Under the pieces are notes generated by a model, which saw only the letters and a list, made by a program, of their open reading frames with translations, was not told where the DNA came from and searched no databases. Positions 22,917 to 25,206 of a stretch of 25,206 nucleotides of DNA are shown piece after piece. Position numbers and translations under genes: made by a program. The stretch's first letter is position 1, and each line of letters opens with the position of its first letter. Source of the stretch: an uncultured Treponema sp. (GTDB lineage Bacteria > Spirochaetota > Spirochaetia > Treponematales > Treponemataceae); the NCBI GenBank assembly GCA_937890485.1, contig CALBXN010000183.1:1-25206 (forward strand), given 5' to 3'.

Positions 22917-22961
22917 ATTTTATCATTTTTCCTTTAAAATGCAATAAACTAGAAGTTGAGT
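22917..22961 (-). promoter_or_regulatory. Promoter and degenerate operator of the HD gene
   Basis: On the minus strand TTGCAT (22939-22944), a 16-bp spacer and TAAAAT (22917-22922). Just upstream, 22947-22961 reads TCAACTTCTAGTTTA, a copy of the shared palindrome with one imperfect arm. ACATGTATATTTT (plus strand 22909-22921) is also found at the MoxR-operon promoter (10130-10142). Confidence 0.6.
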
Positions 22962-23046
22962 GACAAATCTCTTTATAAGTGCGAAAATATAATTGATGGG
23001 AAGTTCTATGTTATCTTTGGGTTTTTGTTTGATAAAAGGAGAATCA

Positions 23047-23112
23047 ATGGAACAACAAATTACTTATTATTTAGATGATAAAAATCGTGTTTCAAGACTT
23101 CTTTTTTTCTAG
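23047..23112 (+). pseudogene. Truncated start of a DUF2087-like gene
   Basis: AAAGGAG six bases before an ATG opens a 21-codon frame, MEQQITYYLDDKNRVSRLLFF. The YYLDDKNRVSR part resembles the lead-in of DUF2087 proteins, where RWPKK normally follows. Instead the frame runs into the 18-bp palindrome TTTTTTTCTAGAAAAAAA (23102-23119), whose centre supplies the stop. This suggests a deletion or insertion joint. It could also be a short leader peptide. The surrounding DNA from 22962 to 23186 has no other gene. Confidence 0.4.
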
Positions 23113-23186
23113 AAAAAAACACTCTCAAATATTTATCTTAAAATCAAAGATACAAACTATATTTACTGTTTAACAATAAATTTTGG

Positions 23187-23195
23187 TGGTATACT
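23187..23195 (+). promoter_or_regulatory. Extended -10 promoter giving a leaderless mRNA
   Basis: TGGTATACT (23187-23195) is an extended -10, and the ATG begins 7 bp downstream at 23202, where transcription should start. No ribosome site precedes the gene. Confidence 0.6.
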
Positions 23196-23201
23196 ATCAA
23201 T

Positions 23202-23828
23202 ATGGAAAACAAAGATACATTTATCAATTATATGATTGACTTGGAAGCGACAGGAAAAAATATTCGTACGCTTATGAAAATTACAGGTTATTCGGCGAGG
23301 GAATTTGAAAGAATCCTTGGTTGTTCCCAGAATGCTTTTTTCAAATGGCAGAAGGGAGATAATCTTCCTAGTTTTGATAATCTTCTTCGTCTTTCAGGAA
23401 TTTTAAAAACTCCAATTGAAAAAATAGTTGTATTTAAGAAATTTTCAGAAGAGAATTTGCCCTTAAAAGAAACAAATGCTGGTTGCGTTAGAAATAATGT
23501 TTTTTTTACTTACAATAAAGCAACTGAATGTGTTATTCGGGATTGTCTTGCTTTTAAAAAGAAATTTGGAATGTATCCTGATAAGATGATTCTCAATCCT
23601 CAAACTCTTGAAAATTGGAAACTTCGTGAAAATGAAGAAACTGAAGCAGAACTTTTGCCAGAATTTGATTATATGCCTGACAACGAAACTCTGAAAGGTG
23701 AAATTATTTACGATAATATCGGAAATCCTTTGATAACAACATCTTCATTTTCTATTCAACTTATATTGAAAGATGATATTCCAGAAAATTACTATCGTCT
23801 GATAAATTCCGAAAATTGCAAAATTTGA
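23202..23828 (+). CDS. HTH regulator with C-terminal 'YPN' domain
   Basis: The protein has 208 residues. The HTH comes first (10-80): IDLEATGKNIRTLM, then NAFFKWQKGDNLPSFDNL, then KTPIEKIVVFKK. It is closely similar to the HTH at the C-terminus of the 9390-10076 protein. Residues 105-203 hold the partner domain: CLAFKKKFGMYPDKMILNPQ and TTSSFSIQLILKDDIPENYY. The two proteins thus share both parts in opposite order. The mRNA is probably leaderless (extended -10 directly before the ATG). No operon partner follows. DNA binding is likely; the ligand or role of the second domain is unknown. Confidence 0.8.
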   Translation: MENKDTFINYMIDLEATGKNIRTLMKITGYSAREFERILGCSQNAFFKWQKGDNLPSFDNLLRLSGILKTPIEKIVVFKKFSEENLPLKETNAGCVRNNVFFTYNKATECVIRDCLAFKKKFGMYPDKMILNPQTLENWKLRENEETEAELLPEFDYMPDNETLKGEIIYDNIGNPLITTSSFSIQLILKDDIPENYYRLINSENCKI

Positions 23829-23961
23829 TAAAAATAAAAATCACAAGATAAAGACTTGTAACACAAGGAAGGATGAGTTCTGACCCTGCCATAAATTCTG
23901 TGTAATTGGTGACAAATTGATTTTTTTTGCATATTTTAAGAGTTTTGTTACCATAAAAGTT

Positions 23962-23975
23962 GGTAGGGTAGGGGA
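23962..23975 (+). repeat. G-rich motif GGGTAGGGGAG, copy in the methylase leader
   Basis: GGTAGGGTAGGGGAG-type sequence lies just upstream of a TATAAT (23980-23985) that may be the -10 of the methyltransferase gene. The gap 23829-23961 is AT-rich with only a weak ACAAG/CTTGT hairpin. Confidence 0.5.
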
Positions 23976-24020
23976 GTTCTATAATTTGTAAAATTTCAAA
24001 ATCTATGATAAACTTTTTTT

Positions 24021-24998
24021 ATGGATAAAAAAGAAAGAGCAAGTAATAACAGAACTTTAACGTTGAACTCAGAAGAAATTGATTTTTTAAAAGCAAATTT
24101 GGTAACTTCCAAAAATATAAATGAAACAAAAGATTTAATTAATAAAACACTTAATGGTGATGTAATTGAAATGCTAAAATTTCTTCCTGATGAATTTGCA
24201 GAATTAATTATCATTGACCCACCTTATAATCTTACAAAAAATTTTAACGGAATGAAGTTTAATTCTCGTTCAGAAAATAGTTATGATGAATATTTAGGAA
24301 CATGGTTTCCTGAAGTATGTAAGAAATTAAAACCAAATGGATCTTTATACATGTGTGGGGACTGGAAATGTACTGCCTCATTACAACGAGCAATAGAGAC
24401 AGAATTAACCATAATGAATCGAATTACATGGCAGAGAGAAAAAGGTCGTGGAGCAAAATCAAATTGGAAAAATGGCATGGAAGATATTTGGTTTGCAGTA
24501 AAAAATCCTGATGATTATTATTTCGATGTTGAATCTGTAATGATGAAACGAAAAGTGTTAGCTCCTTATAAGATAGAAGGAAATCCTAAAGATTGGGATG
24601 AAAGTGAAGAGGGTAAATTTCGTTTAACATATCCTTCAAATTTTTGGGATGATATATCTATTCCTTTTTGGTCAATGCCTGAAAATACGGACCATCCAAC
24701 TCAGAAACCAGAAAAACTTTATGCAAAATTAATTTTAGCTTCTTCCAAAGAAGGGGATGTTGTTTTTGATCCTTTTCTTGGGAGTGGAACTACAAGTGTT
24801 GTGGCAAAAAAACTCAACAGAAAATACTGTGGTATCGAATTAAATGAAGAATATTGTTTGTGGGCAGAAAAACGTCTTAAAATTGCAGATACAGACAAAT
24901 CTATTCAAGGTTATTCCGACGGTGTATTTTGGGAAAGAAACTCATTAAACTTGCAACAAAAATCAGCAAAAAAATCCTTGCATGAAAAAAAATCATAA
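24021..24998 (+). CDS. Site-specific DNA methyltransferase, beta-class, orphan
   Basis: The protein has 325 residues. Motif IV DPPYNL (66-71) comes before motif I DPFLGSGTT (250-258), the order of beta-class N6-adenine / N4-cytosine methyltransferases; DPPY favours adenine. HPTQKP (225-230) is the usual conserved segment before motif I. No restriction endonuclease gene lies next to it in the window, so it looks like an orphan, perhaps for epigenetic control or protection of the replicon. No ribosome site precedes ATG 24021 (only a T-run); a TATAAT lies at 23980 and a TATGAT at 24004. The recognition sequence cannot be told from the sequence. Confidence 0.88.
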   Translation: MDKKERASNNRTLTLNSEEIDFLKANLVTSKNINETKDLINKTLNGDVIEMLKFLPDEFAELIIIDPPYNLTKNFNGMKFNSRSENSYDEYLGTWFPEVCKKLKPNGSLYMCGDWKCTASLQRAIETELTIMNRITWQREKGRGAKSNWKNGMEDIWFAVKNPDDYYFDVESVMMKRKVLAPYKIEGNPKDWDESEEGKFRLTYPSNFWDDISIPFWSMPENTDHPTQKPEKLYAKLILASSKEGDVVFDPFLGSGTTSVVAKKLNRKYCGIELNEEYCLWAEKRLKIADTDKSIQGYSDGVFWERNSLNLQQKSAKKSLHEKKS

Positions 24999-25050
24999 AA
25001 ATTTTTAATAAAAAAATTTTTGTTAGTGTGTCAAAAATATCAATAATAAC

Positions 25051-25079
25051 TTGATTTACATTTATAATTTTTATAAAAT
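25051..25079 (+). promoter_or_regulatory. Promoter of purC
   Basis: TTGATT (25051-25056), a 17-bp spacer and TAAAAT (25074-25079), 35 bp before the ATG. An ATGAAT/ATTCAT palindrome (25084-25099) lies between promoter and start and could be an operator. Confidence 0.6.
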
Positions 25080-25114
25080 ACAGATGAATCTTAATTCATT
25101 CAAAGGAATAATCA

Positions 25115-25206
25115 ATGAAAACTATTTACGAAGGTAAAACAAAAAACGTTTACAGTCTTGAAAATGGCAATGTTTTGTTAAAATTCAAAGATGACTGTAC
25201 TGGGAA
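25115..25206 (+). CDS. purC: SAICAR synthetase, N-terminus only
   Basis: The first 30 codons read MKTIYEGKTKNVYSLENGNV and continue VLLKFKDDCTG before the window ends. YEGKTK...Y and FKDD are the conserved N-terminal ATP-binding strands of phosphoribosylaminoimidazole-succinocarboxamide synthase, which joins aspartate to CAIR in purine synthesis. AAAGGA precedes the ATG. It is the only housekeeping gene in the window and argues that the region belongs to, or has joined, an essential replicon. Confidence 0.85.
   Translation, partial: MKTIYEGKTKNVYSLENGNVLLKFKDDCTG

Noticed and set aside
1..25206. tRNA, rRNA, tmRNA and riboswitch genes
   Set aside because: I looked for GTTCGA-type T-loops, rRNA-like conserved blocks and known aptamer cores and found none that I could support.

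Overview
This is a roughly 30% G+C bacterial window with strong AGGAGG-type ribosome sites and recognisable TTGACA/TATAAT-type promoters. The gene style, and the many small hypothetical proteins, remind me of a host-associated spirochaete of the Treponema type. That placement is an inference, since no rRNA or other phylogenetic marker is present apart from the first codons of purC at the right edge. The window looks like an accessory region built around a plasmid-type replication and partition module, yet it abuts a housekeeping purine gene. It could be a chromid, a large plasmid, or a plasmid integrated in a chromosome.

Layout. (1) 1-3506, minus strand: an operon-like run of an SPFH/zinc-ribbon protein and two membrane proteins, the last cut by the window edge. 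(2) 3649-4394, minus: two broken genes, a TatD-type metallohydrolase lacking its C-terminus and an RNA-ligase start that ends just after its KxDG catalytic motif. (3) 4777-10076, minus: a four-gene operon of a helix-turn-helix regulator, an unknown protein, a MoxR-type AAA+ ATPase and a VWA protein that also carries HExxH. (4) 10296-10979, plus: a single-HKD phospholipase-D-type nuclease containing a G+C-rich palindromic insert. (5) 11049-13984: an iteron origin, repA, a small RHH-like partition partner, parA, and parS-like repeats. (6) 14289-20026, mostly plus: a cluster rich in RNA end-processing enzymes: a RlaP-type nucleotidyltransferase, an R2K-clade ATP-grasp, a P-loop polynucleotide-kinase-like protein overlapping a Thg1-type 3'-5' polymerase, and an unknown protein overlapping a radical SAM enzyme. 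(7) 20194-23828: lineage-specific unknowns, a MESH1/SpoT-type HD hydrolase, several gene fragments and a second HTH protein. (8) 24021-25206: an orphan DNA methyltransferase and the start of purC.

How it may work together. The RlaP, kinase and Thg1-like enzymes, with the broken RNA ligase, fit an RNA (tRNA) repair island whose sealing enzyme has been lost or lies elsewhere. Four minus-strand genes (the MoxR-operon regulator, the 15862-16185 gene, the 21268-22074 gene and the HD hydrolase) share a TCAACT-NNN-AGTTGA palindrome centred 74-90 bp before the start codon, suggesting one regulon. Three proteins (9390-10076, 16612-17145, 23202-23828) share an undescribed domain; in two of them it is fused to the same HTH but in opposite order. 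Functional assignments rest on motifs read by eye; no database search was possible.
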